The position numbers and the translations under genes are program-made. Shown one piece after another: positions 34,122 to 43,700 of a stretch of 54,006 bases of DNA. The notes under the pieces were generated by a model that ran no database searches, had not been told where the DNA came from, and saw only the letters and a list, made by a program, of their open reading frames with translations. The DNA is taken from assembly GCA_964431735.1 (NCBI GenBank), contig CAYSLJ010000023.1, positions 1-54,006 of the forward strand, written 5' to 3'. Within the stretch, counting starts at the first letter, position 1. The number at the start of each line of letters is the position of its first letter. This DNA comes from CALARM01 sp964431735. Its GTDB lineage: Bacteria; Vulcanimicrobiota; SpSt-956; JAKJGF01.

Positions 34122-35057
34122 CTATGCCCTTTCTGTCAGATCAACGCCAAATCTTTCGAGCATTTTCTCTATCACAAATTCTCTGTTATAAACATTCATT
34201 TTTCCGTCCTGTTCCTGCCATACAGAATGGCCTGAATGGCCCTGCCAGGGATGCCTGTAATATTTATTTCTCTGTTCAGGATCGGGAAGAGGATCGGAAA
34301 AACAATAGCCATGTTTTACAACCTGTTCAAACCAGTATGCCCCTACATCTCCGTCATCATCATAATTACCGAAAAAACATCTTTCTCTATCTGTAATAAA
34401 TTTTGCCGCTTTAATATTGATCATACAGCACCACTCATTTATCCTGCAGGCTCTTTTATGACCGGAAGACTCTGTAATCGTAAGAGGCCAGTCTTTTGAC
34501 GGATATATACCTTTCATGATCTTCTCAGGATTGCAGGCTGAAGAGCCTTTGCCGAAATCACATCGCCAGCACTGTCCCAGTTCTCCTATTATAGCACATT
34601 TATCGGTTATTTTATCCAGATAAAGGCCGATAATATCATCATAAAATTCTATATCGTCATGAACGATGAACAGATAGGGTTTATCTGTGCTGTTAATGGC
34701 CCACTGATAGCGAATATCTTCCTCTATGTGAAAAAGTTTTTCCTTTCTGAAAAGATCCAGAAATTTATGATTCAAAAACTTTTTCACAGATAAATAGGAA
34801 GGTCTGTAATTATTTACAAAAGCACGGTACCACCTGACAGGACTTTTATTTACTCTGACCCTTATCTGCCAGCCGGAAAAATATTTTTTCACTCTGTCAT
34901 TCAGGTAAATCGCCTGTAAATCATCACTGCTGCAGTCATCGTTTATATATAATGTGTCAATATGATGGCCAGAGTTTTCATGTAAACACATGAGGGTATA
35001 TAAAAGGGATTCAGATTTTTTATATGATTGTACCGATAGATCTATTTTCTGTTTCAT
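34122..35057 (-). CDS. Glycosyltransferase-like protein (GT-A fold, family 2-like)
   Basis: A 311-residue protein. The opening DLSVQSYKKSESLLYTLMCL, then YINDDCSSDD at about 37-46, and FIVHDDIEFYDD at about 130-141 give the order expected of a GT-A glycosyltransferase, the last being the likely DxD metal site (HDD). The C-terminal half has many aromatic residues and HPWQGHSGHS. Similarity is weak and the donor and acceptor are unknown. There is no signal peptide. No clear ribosome binding site precedes the ATG. It lies between a TPR gene and brxL and is not obviously part of either unit. Confidence 0.55.
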   Translation of the reverse strand: MKQKIDLSVQSYKKSESLLYTLMCLHENSGHHIDTLYINDDCSSDDLQAIYLNDRVKKYFSGWQIRVRVNKSPVRWYRAFVNNYRPSYLSVKKFLNHKFLDLFRKEKLFHIEEDIRYQWAINSTDKPYLFIVHDDIEFYDDIIGLYLDKITDKCAIIGELGQCWRCDFGKGSSACNPEKIMKGIYPSKDWPLTITESSGHKRACRINEWCCMINIKAAKFITDRERCFFGNYDDDGDVGAYWFEQVVKHGYCFSDPLPDPEQRNKYYRHPWQGHSGHSVWQEQDGKMNVYNREFVIEKMLERFGVDLTERA

Positions 35058-35174
35058 TGAAGTAAATTATGAAGAGAAAAATAAACTTTGTCAACTGTTT
35101 TGCCTGCCATAAAACCAAATATTTACCGGCTTCAATCTGTCCAAAGACATATATCCAGGATAATCTTTCATTAT

Positions 35175-37199
35175 TTAAATCTTCCCCAGGCTCTTCCTTA
35201 CAGCATCTTCAGGATCACTGTAGAAATTAATCTGGAATTTGGAGAAAAGCTCTGCCGGCACTGTGCTTATATCCCCCGCATTACTGGCAGGCATGATTAT
35301 CCTTTTTGCCCCTCCGTCAAAACATACCTGAAGAGTATCTGCAAGATTTGAGACTTTATTTATAGTCCCGCCTATGGTCATAGTTCCCAGTATTGCCATA
35401 GACTCCTGAACAGGCATACTTAAAGAACCGGAACATAGTGCTATAAATGCAGTAAGTGTCAGATCTTCACTCATTCCTGCCCCCTGTAAATCCCGGACGT
35501 TCAGATGATAATCCATTTCCTTTGTACCTATCTGTCCGCTGATTTTCTTTGCACTGGCTTTAAAATACTGAAAAGCTATATTGATACTCTCTTTTGCAGA
35601 AGAACTTGAACCAAGGCCGGATTTCTCATATTTCCCACTGCCTTTTATAGCCTGAAGTTCCATTTTAAATACACCAATTCTTCCGGTATCACCTGTAGCG
35701 ACAGTATAAATATGACCCGGTTTCCCCATACCTTCAGGTATTAACTTCCCTCCTCCCATTTCAGGCACAGATACAAAATGCTCTTCCTGTGTGTCATTAT
35801 CTATATATGAGAAATTTACATCATAAAATTCCATTCCTCCTATCTTCTTTAACTGTTCTTTTACTCTTCTTCTTCCTGTAAGAGCATATCGAAGCACCTC
35901 TGCTGCATCTTCTTTAGTATGTTCTCCATTCGGATAGAGTAATTTCATAAGTCCCGAGAAAGTCTTTTTCACACCTATAGTATCTCTCTGGTTCAGGTTA
36001 TTTCCAATTCTGAAATATTTGTATATTACATCGGTAAAACTCCTCTTTCTCATCTCTCTGAAGAATTCTGCAGCATAATCTACGATAAATCCATAGCTGT
36101 CAGTAAAGAATTCAGGCCTCATCTTCGGAATTTCCCATCCCGGAATATAATGGTGCATCCTGTCAAAAAAGGCGGTATCGGAGTTCATACCTTCAGGGAA
36201 CGGATCAAAGAGATGGGAAACTTTAAGAAGAACATCCACGCTCTGATTGATATTTCCAACAAATACCATAGAGGCATTGGCATTTTTTTCCTCTTTACCC
36301 CTGGCAAAAGAGCCTGATGCCATGAAATCTTTCATTATCTGTATTCCGTCTTTATCTTTAAACTTTATGCCTGCCACTTCATCAAAGGCAACTACATCCC
36401 AGAGGCCCACAAGCCCTACAGACCTTGTGGACATATTATAGAAGAGGTTTGCCACAGTGGTCTGGCCGCCGGAGACAAGAATGGAATTGGGAGAAAGTTC
36501 TTTATATACATGGGATTTACCTGTACCTCTCGGACCGAGTTCACAGACATTATAGTTATTTTCCACCATAGGTATCAGTCTTGCCAGGAGATGCCATTTT
36601 ACATCTTTAGAAAATCTGTCAGGTTCCATGCCGGTAGAACGGATAAGAACATCAATCCATTCATTTTTAGTGAACTCCTTTCTTCCCTGGAATATTTCTT
36701 CTATATCCATATTCGGCATCTGTATGGGTTTAAGGCTTACTATTTTAAAGGGACTTCCTTTTCCGTATTCACACACCTCATATTCCATCTGTAATATGCA
36801 CCATATACCGCCACAGAGAAGTTTTTCAAATTGTTTTACATATGATGGCTCGACAATTACATTTTTTATTCCCAGGTTTGAAAAGGTTGCCTCATATACA
36901 TCCTTATTTTCATTGAGTTTAACACTTACATTATCTATTACGGTATATCTGCCCGTTTCCCTCACTTTGGATTTAATCTTTTCCGCTTCATCAGGTCTTA
37001 CATAGTTTTTGGAAAGTATGTTTTTAACCCTTTCCATACCTTCTTTTATAAGGTCTTCATCCGAAGTGGCACAGTACATTCCAAGGAGATATTCCAGAAC
37101 ATATATAGGAACATTCTGCCCTTCTTTAATGAGTTTTGTAAGATCCTTTCTTACCACCCTGCCGGGGAATATTTTGTTGAGTTTTTCATCTAAAGTCAT
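35175..37199 (-). CDS. brxL: BREX Lon-like ATPase BrxL
   Basis: About 674 residues. I place the start at 37199 (MTLDEKLNKI) behind GAAAGG; the longer frame to 37289 reads through the family B repeat. An AAA+-type ATPase centre has Walker A ELGPRGTGKSHVYKEL (near 223) and VAFDEVAG. The C-terminal part is a Lon-protease-like domain with GAGMSEDLTLTAFIAL, GTMTIGGTI and AKRIIMPASNA. This matches BrxL of type 1 BREX, which is required for phage exclusion in several systems; it binds DNA, and whether it is a protease is not settled. It is the last gene of the BREX operon, 199 bases behind pglZ across the inverted repeat copy B2. Confidence 0.93.
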   Translation of the reverse strand: MTLDEKLNKIFPGRVVRKDLTKLIKEGQNVPIYVLEYLLGMYCATSDEDLIKEGMERVKNILSKNYVRPDEAEKIKSKVRETGRYTVIDNVSVKLNENKDVYEATFSNLGIKNVIVEPSYVKQFEKLLCGGIWCILQMEYEVCEYGKGSPFKIVSLKPIQMPNMDIEEIFQGRKEFTKNEWIDVLIRSTGMEPDRFSKDVKWHLLARLIPMVENNYNVCELGPRGTGKSHVYKELSPNSILVSGGQTTVANLFYNMSTRSVGLVGLWDVVAFDEVAGIKFKDKDGIQIMKDFMASGSFARGKEEKNANASMVFVGNINQSVDVLLKVSHLFDPFPEGMNSDTAFFDRMHHYIPGWEIPKMRPEFFTDSYGFIVDYAAEFFREMRKRSFTDVIYKYFRIGNNLNQRDTIGVKKTFSGLMKLLYPNGEHTKEDAAEVLRYALTGRRRVKEQLKKIGGMEFYDVNFSYIDNDTQEEHFVSVPEMGGGKLIPEGMGKPGHIYTVATGDTGRIGVFKMELQAIKGSGKYEKSGLGSSSSAKESINIAFQYFKASAKKISGQIGTKEMDYHLNVRDLQGAGMSEDLTLTAFIALCSGSLSMPVQESMAILGTMTIGGTINKVSNLADTLQVCFDGGAKRIIMPASNAGDISTVPAELFSKFQINFYSDPEDAVRKSLGKI

Positions 37200-37217
37200 T
37201 TTGAAAGCCTTTCTTTT

Positions 37218-37330
37218 GTCTGAACCGGGATTTATATGAGAATCGTGACGCGTAACGCGTAACGCGTGACGGGAGGAACAGATTCTCATTCTTCGTTGTG
37301 ACCGAACCGGTCATAGCTGTTTTCAGGATT
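37218..37330. repeat. Long inverted repeat, brxL-side copy (contains family B element B2)
   Basis: From GTCTGAACCGGGATTTA through the TATGAGAATC hairpin arm, the GTRACGC array (37243-37275) and CTTCGTTGTGACCGAA, this 113-bp stretch matches the complement of 45099-45211 with five mismatches; the first 72 bases are identical. It begins 18 bases upstream of the brxL start. Confidence 0.85.
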
Positions 37331-37400
37331 ATAAGATTACCGGGATTTTTAAAACTGATATAAAATCCTGTTAATCCATAAATCCTGAAAATCCCTGTCA
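37324..37400. repeat. BREX-region CAGGATT repeat, inverted pair
   Basis: CAGGATTATAAGATTACCGGG faces AATCCATAAATCCTGAAAATCC. It starts at the pglZ stop codon and is one of several such repeats confined to the BREX region. Confidence 0.6.
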
Positions 37401-39959
37401 AAAATCATCAAAATCCATACTTATGGCAATATTTATCTGATATTGTATGGGCTGACATATCTCTAACCCTGTATCACTGTCTATTATCTTTAAATAGTAA
37501 TCTTTTTCTTTATCATATTTCCCCGGCTTTAAAGTCATATTAACCTTCAGTTCCCTGTCAGGTGCATTATCTGAAGTTTTATCTGCTATAAGAAGTTTTT
37601 CCTGTGAAACCATTTCTTCTTTATCCCACAGGGCTACCTTCAGTTTAGCAGGTTTAAGTTTTCCAGCTACCGGCTCAATCTGGAAGAATTTCAGAGTGAA
37701 ACTATTATTGGTTATCTTCCTGGCAAGATATATATGATCTACTTTAACAGGTCTGTTAATATCTTTCTCTGTAGCTTTATCTTTTCTTACATGCTGATAT
37801 TTTATAAGAGGAATTACTATCTCCTGAAGAGAAGCTCCGCCATGGACATAATTCGCTCCTCCGCCCTGCATTTTAAACCTTATATCACCATTGGGAACAA
37901 CTGCTTTTATACCTTTATTCTTTAATATATAATCCATACTTATACTTACTGTTCCATCCATATTTACATCATCTGATACAAGGAGAAATCTTCTGTTCTT
38001 TGTTATAGAAGGAAGATTTTCTATCTTTAGCTTATCGCTTTCTTCCAGTGGTTCTCTGCAGTAGAGAAAACCATGGTCAGAAGTAATATAAATGTTTGTT
38101 CCATAACTGTTTGCAATCTTCTTTACTGCAGAGAAGATTTCGTATATGGCATAATGAACAGCATTGAAGGTTTTACTTTCACTTTTCGGGTCATCTCCTG
38201 TGACATCGATTGTATTATGATAGAGGTATATTACTCTGTACTGTTTAAGAAGTTCCCTTCCTTCGTCTTTCGATAAATCTGTAAGGTCTTTTAAATTCAT
38301 GGCTATAGACTCACTGTGCCGGTTTTTTAATATAAGGTCTCTTGCTACCATGCCGGCAGAGTCTTTTCCATCTACAATGACTCTCCCTTTTTCATCTATT
38401 TCAATCTCTTCATGAGGTAATAAAGATGCCATACCCAGTTTTGTATAGGAAGGAATAGTGCTCTGAAGAGCAGTAATCTCTGTGGAACCTCTTGTTTCTC
38501 TATCAAGAAACTCTTTAAGTTCTTCTCCTGCTTCATATCTAAGGCCGTCCGATATTATAATAAAGATTTTATCTTTTGTTTGCCTGTCAATTACAGGTTT
38601 GACTGTATCCCTGTAAAAATCCTTCTGATTATCTATTTTAAAAACAGGCCAACGTTCAAGTAAATTATCCTTTATTGCTTTAAGCCATACGGAAGAAAGA
38701 TTTGATAAAAACCAGTTCTTATAGAGATTTTCTATTACAGGCTGGAGCTTTTTTAATATATCTCCAGAAACCCTGTCATAAGCATAATAAAACTTCCTGT
38801 AATCCCTGTCGAACTGATAATAGTCCTTTACATAGAGACTGAATAATTTTTCCGGGGAACCTTCAGGAAATCCTTCCAGAAATCTCCTTTTAAAAGAGCA
38901 CATACTTATGGCACATTCCAGGGCTTCATATACATCTTTATAAACTTCATACCAGTGTTTACTCTTACGAATAAAGATATATTCAAGATACCTGTCATAT
39001 TCATCCAGTTCTGAAAGAAGGGCATTGGTGATATAAATAATGAGGGCCCTGTCGAAAATCTCGAAGGCCTCTGCCTCTATATATTCATCGGGATGCCAGT
39101 TCTTAATATGATCTTTTAAATTGAGTTCTTCGGATATATTCTTTGCAATCTTTTCATATCTTTCTTTATCTGCACTGTGGTTTAACCACTGATCTATAAA
39201 TATCTGGCAGCTATTCTTTATTCCCCCGCCATAGGAGTCCCAGGAAGAAAGAAGTGATATTTTAGATGTGGCCTTTATGGCAGTTAATATAATCGTAAGG
39301 AGAAGGCCTTTAATCGAAGGAGAAGGGACAGAATACCCATATTCCTTTTTAGCAAATTCCCAGAAAGATTCTGCTCCCGGATATTTGCATATTTCCTGCC
39401 ACGATTTATTTTCTTCTTCTGATAAGTTCTGCATAAATAAAGACCTTGCTACAGAACTGAAAGAAGGTGTCTTTAATCTGCAGCAGACACTTATCATACC
39501 GAGAGCAAAATCCCTTTCGCTCCAGGATGGAGAAGACATTTCTCTCAAACTTTCCAGTCTTTCTTTACTATCGAAGAATTTGATATTCTTCTTTATAAAG
39601 GGTTTTAGCGAGAAACCTTCCAGGCGAAAATCATTCATAATAAGAGAGGTTTTGTCTGCAGAGAATTCACTGCTGTAGAGTTCTATATCCAGTAGCCAGT
39701 TATCTTCATTTTCAGGTTTTCTGAAAGGTCCATAGATAAGATAATTACTTTCTTTATCTTCTTCTTCAAGGAGAAGTTTTGTGGCAAAGTAATTGTTATT
39801 TAATTTATGTATTTTCACTGATTCCAGTTCCAGATTATCTATATAATCTTTAAATCCTTCTTCTTCATCGTACCAGAATACTATATGGCGGACTGCTCCG
39901 CCTGATAATGGTTCAAGAAATTTCTTCTGCAATGCTTTTTTGATTTCTTCTGTGTTCAT
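37398..39959 (-). CDS. pglZ: BREX alkaline-phosphatase-like protein PglZ (type A)
   Basis: An 853-residue protein of the PglZ-A type found in type 1 BREX. The alkaline-phosphatase superfamily core has IIISDGLRYEAGEE (near 466), LYHNTIDVTGDD, YITSDHGFLY (near 625) and a later NYVHGGASLQE, which supply metal-binding Asp and His residues. The N-terminal 450 residues are helical and family-specific. Known type 1 systems need PglZ for both methylation and exclusion; its substrate is unknown. GGAG precedes the ATG. An 11-bp tandem repeat array begins about 37 bases upstream of the start. Confidence 0.95.
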   Translation of the reverse strand: MNTEEIKKALQKKFLEPLSGGAVRHIVFWYDEEEGFKDYIDNLELESVKIHKLNNNYFATKLLLEEEDKESNYLIYGPFRKPENEDNWLLDIELYSSEFSADKTSLIMNDFRLEGFSLKPFIKKNIKFFDSKERLESLREMSSPSWSERDFALGMISVCCRLKTPSFSSVARSLFMQNLSEEENKSWQEICKYPGAESFWEFAKKEYGYSVPSPSIKGLLLTIILTAIKATSKISLLSSWDSYGGGIKNSCQIFIDQWLNHSADKERYEKIAKNISEELNLKDHIKNWHPDEYIEAEAFEIFDRALIIYITNALLSELDEYDRYLEYIFIRKSKHWYEVYKDVYEALECAISMCSFKRRFLEGFPEGSPEKLFSLYVKDYYQFDRDYRKFYYAYDRVSGDILKKLQPVIENLYKNWFLSNLSSVWLKAIKDNLLERWPVFKIDNQKDFYRDTVKPVIDRQTKDKIFIIISDGLRYEAGEELKEFLDRETRGSTEITALQSTIPSYTKLGMASLLPHEEIEIDEKGRVIVDGKDSAGMVARDLILKNRHSESIAMNLKDLTDLSKDEGRELLKQYRVIYLYHNTIDVTGDDPKSESKTFNAVHYAIYEIFSAVKKIANSYGTNIYITSDHGFLYCREPLEESDKLKIENLPSITKNRRFLLVSDDVNMDGTVSISMDYILKNKGIKAVVPNGDIRFKMQGGGANYVHGGASLQEIVIPLIKYQHVRKDKATEKDINRPVKVDHIYLARKITNNSFTLKFFQIEPVAGKLKPAKLKVALWDKEEMVSQEKLLIADKTSDNAPDRELKVNMTLKPGKYDKEKDYYLKIIDSDTGLEICQPIQYQINIAISMDFDDF

Positions 39960-39996
39960 AATAAATTCTCCATTGTTTCAAATCTTTATTAAATAA

Positions 39997-40106
39997 TGCC
40001 AACTTGGTGCCGACTTGGTGCCAACTTGGTGCCAACATGGTGCCGACATAGTCCCAACTTGGTCCCAACTTGGTCCCAAGTCTGTACCAAGTCTGTACCA
40101 AGTTTT
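39997..40106. repeat. Tandem array of ten 11-bp units
   Basis: Ten consecutive 11-base units, from TGCCAACTTGG through TCCCAACTTGG to TACCAAGTCTG. The units drift gradually from one end to the other. The array is in the pglX-to-pglZ intergenic region, 37 bases from the pglZ start. The rest of 39960-40226 is a BREX-region repeat and unremarkable AT-rich DNA. Confidence 0.9.
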
Positions 40107-40146
40107 ACCATTAATAGTTGTTTTTTCACAATTTCATTTTCTCTTA

Positions 40147-40195
40147 TTGTCTGAACCGGGATTTTCAGGATTTAAGGATTAATGGGATTTATAAA
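40147..40195. repeat. BREX-region repeat GTCTGAACCGGG...GGGATTT
   Basis: TTGTCTGAACCGGGATTTTC then AGGATTTAAGGATTAATGGG. The same block occurs at 44212-44268 and inverted at 40672-40743, always between BREX-operon genes. Confidence 0.75.
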
Positions 40196-40226
40196 ACCAG
40201 ATAACAGCCATTAACCTTAATTCCTT

Positions 40227-40625
40227 TTATCCATTTCTGACACTCTTTGATTTCTTCTTTATTAATCTCTTGAATTCCAGACTCTTTGCTCCGAAGTTAA
40301 TTAATAGGCCCGTTTCTAATTTGAATGCTTCCAGATAGTTAAGTCCCTGAGCAAGATGAACATCTTCCAGTTTTATAATGGCTTTTATTTCTACAAGAAC
40401 TCTGTCTTCCACGAAAAAATCTACCCTTCTTGTACCGACTTCAATTCCTTCATAATAAACAGGCATTTCCTGTTCTCTAACAAAGCTCAATCCCTGTTTT
40501 TCCATTTCTATTGCAAGACACCTCTGATATATAACTTCCTGAAATCCATTTCCCATTGTATTATGTACCTTCATAGCACATCCAATAATTTTATGCGTCA
40601 GCTCATCTTTTATTTCTTCTTTCAT
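40227..40625 (-). CDS. GxxExxY protein, inserted in the BREX operon
   Basis: A 132-residue protein with the family-naming motif GFQEVIY (G27, E30, Y33) and a PD-(D/E)xK-like core RRVDFFVEDRVLVEIKAI (D69, E79, K81). The GxxExxY family is widespread, often lies in variable or defence-associated DNA, and has a nuclease-like fold but no established function. It reads in the operon direction between pglX and pglZ. GAGAGGA precedes the ATG. It is not a core BREX gene, so it is either an accessory nuclease-fold component or an insertion. Confidence 0.88.
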   Translation of the reverse strand: MKEEIKDELTHKIIGCAMKVHNTMGNGFQEVIYQRCLAIEMEKQGLSFVREQEMPVYYEGIEVGTRRVDFFVEDRVLVEIKAIIKLEDVHLAQGLNYLEAFKLETGLLINFGAKSLEFKRLIKKKSKSVRNG

Positions 40626-40671
40626 AAAAGGTTTTCCTCTCTCCTCTTATCCATCTCATCTACAAAGGTTA

Positions 40672-40743
40672 ACAAAATCCCATTAATCCCTTAATCCTGA
40701 AAATCCCGGTTCAGACAATTAATCCTGAAAATCCCGGTTCAGA
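40672..40743. repeat. BREX-region repeats, two inverted copies, at the pglX 3' end
   Basis: AATCCCATTAATCCCTTAAT and two copies of AATCCTGAAAATCCCGGTTC in a row. The complement's GTCTGA supplies the last pglX codon (Val) and its TGA stop. Confidence 0.75.
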
Positions 40744-43700
40744 CCTTACCCACAAGCCCCTTGAATTTCTCATAATTCACCTTCACTCCGTCATCCAGGT
40801 CAAGGTCTATAAGATCATCTGCCTTCTGCCTGAGAAGTTCATCATATTTTCTGAGTTCATCCTTATGTTTTCCATATTCAGACAGTTTCTTCTCAATCTG
40901 CCTTTTCTCTGTTTTATCCTTTACCTGAGGGAGTCTTTCTATAAGACCTTTTTCCATAATCTCAATCTTTCCCTGTAGTTCATGGAGGTAATCAACCCTC
41001 ATTTTTCCCAGGATGTATTTATCATATCTGTGAAGATAGATTAAGGCATTGAAGGCTTTTTCTTTGCCTGAGGTAAAAAGCCAGTAGATTGGAGTGTTTT
41101 TATAGACTTTTAAATGATCTTTATAGAAGTCATTTAAGAAATATTTCCTTATCCTTTCAGTAGAGGTTTCATTCCCTGTCTTACCCAGAGCCTGAGCAAT
41201 AAACTCCATATTCTCAGTAAGGGATTCTTCCCCGAAGGTGATTTTAAGGAATTTTATAAACCTTGCAACTATGTCGTCATGGAAATATTCTTCGGAAAGG
41301 ATGGGGATTATGCCGTCATCATCTGCCGGATAGGTTTTATATTTTGATGGGTCGAAGGTGCCCCCTGCGTAGATGAGGCCGGGGGAGTCAGGGGAATATC
41401 GGCCCATCATACAGCCAACTGCATAGGAAAGGAAGGATTTTATGTCTCTTTCGAGAGATGCTTTTCTGATTGTTATGTCTTTGTTTTCCACTTCGGGAGT
41501 GAGTTCATCTGATAGATCGTAGATTTCTATAAAGAGGCGGTTAAGGTGTTCTTCGTTTGATTTGAGTTGTTTGAACTGAGATTCTGTATGGGCTTTCCAG
41601 GAGTTAAAGGCATTTTGTATCCTGCCGTCTGTCCTGTGCTGAAGGAAAGGGTGAAGCTGGAAGTCCCACGAAGTTTCGAAGGAGTCCCAGTCGCGCCGGG
41701 AGATGAGGATATTTTCTTCGGCGAGGGTGTCTATGAGGGTTTTAATGGAAGGATCTGAGGGGAAGATTATGGGGAGGTTTCTCACATCTCTAACCTGTAA
41801 ACTAACCGTTGGATTAAACATTTTTAAAAGTTTTACTACAATATTAGAATTTAAGTACGCTAGAAAATAATTAAAATATTTATTATCTTTTAAAAATACT
41901 GAAGATCCTTTTACATCAAAAGTTGAATTTTCAGTTAAAATCCTAAAACAGCTTAAATTAGTTGTTGTTGCAGTCCAAGTAATTCCTTTTTTATACCAAA
42001 GATATTCTGGAATAATTCTACAAATTTTATCTTTTCTATAATGTTCTCTACTTTCTAATGACCAGTCAATAATTATATCAATATTTCCGTACCATTTTCG
42101 ATACTCACCACCTTTTGCATAAAACAACCATTTATTATTAATTCCTACATTATTATTTTCAACTTCCCAAAAATACCTCAAAAATTTATTATTATCACCT
42201 GTTTTATTTTGCCCATCCGATATTGTATAATCATAAAATAAATTATCTTTGAATATTTTCTTCAACTTATCACTTATCCAATAAACAATTGGTGTGCCAG
42301 GAATATTAAAGAAATTTTCTTGTATAATATGATAAAATCTATATTTACCATTTAAAAACTCATATTCTTTCTTTTCTGAATTATTAAAATCTACAAGTCT
42401 AACAAATACAGGTCTATAATTGTTCATAATGTTATTTCTAATAATAAAACTCGTACTTTGAACAACTTCTCCTCCAATTTCCTCAAAAGCCCTTGCTCCA
42501 AGATGGAGCATTGAAGAAAAAGACTTTAACTTTAATAACTTCTCTCTCAAATTTTGGTAGACAGCTAAAAACATCCATGAATGTTGGGTAATCATACCTG
42601 TAAACTTGGCTTTATCTGTGAATTTTATACATCTCTCAATAAAACAGGCAAATAAATCACTTTTTGAATCTGAAAAACTTTTCTTTAAATACTCTGTCAA
42701 CTTACTACCCATACCTCTATTCCCCATATAAGGCGGATTGGTTACAACCACATCATACTTCCCGGCCATTATCCCGGCCTGTTTCACAATCGCCCTTACC
42801 CTCTCAACCAGATGATGGGAAAACATATCACATTCCTTTTCAAATCTCTCCAGTTCCTTTTCTACCTCTCCCCTGTCAAAATCCATGACCTCAATCAGCG
42901 ACCCGAATTCCTTGCCGTCAACAAACTGTTCGCATAATCCCATCAATAACGGATAACCACGTAAGGGCGAGGAAACCTCGCCCCTGCAATCGAAATCCTG
43001 GATTGAACACAAATTCAGTAAGGGCGAGGTTACCTCGCCCCTATCCCGAAAAACCCTTCTGTTATAACTCCTTGCCTTCATCATAACGGCAAATGCCGCT
43101 AACTGTGCTGCTCTGTCATCTATATCAAGGCCGTATAAATTCTTCGTCAGAATCAATCCCGGTATTTCCCTTTCCTCATATCCGGCACTCCGATAAATCT
43201 CATACATAACCTCAAAGGCATAAACGAGAATATGGCCAGAACCCATACAGGGATCTAATATCTTTATATCTTCCGGCTTTAAGGGCGAGGTTACCTCGCC
43301 CCTCCCTTTTATAATCTCATCTAACTGCTTCTGAACTTCCGGCTCCTGCTCTGCCGGCTCAATATAATATTTCCACTTATCCTGTAATTCCTTATCCGGA
43401 TGGGCCTCAAGCCACAATCTTCCTGCAGAATTCTCAACCATATATTTTACAATCCATGCCGGAGTAAATAACTGTGTGGCAGCAGGTATATTCTCTTTTG
43501 AAATCTTTATGTTTTTCTTTAAATCGGAGAAAACTTCATCCTTCTTCTCAGAAATATAAAACTGATAAAGCCAGCCTATAATCTCAACTTCTTTAAAATC
43601 CTCTTCCGGCACTTCTTCAACAAGCCTCTTTATGACAGAATCGGAAAAAAGCAGATTATCAGGCAAAAGCAGTTCTGTATAATCCTCTATCTTCTCAAAA

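Noticed and set aside
39913..40101. 62-residue ORF with GTKLAPSWHQV-like repeats
   Set aside because: It is the translation of the 11-bp array, overlaps the pglZ start in another frame and has no ribosome binding site of its own.
39997..40106. CRISPR array
   Set aside because: The 11-base units have no spacers and no cas genes are near. The heptad arrays and the 102-base TPR repeats fail for the same reasons.
42868..42890. Fourth palindromic insertion in pglX (DRGEVEKEL)
   Set aside because: The bases resemble one arm (GGGGAGAGG), but the second arm is missing, so it may be native sequence.
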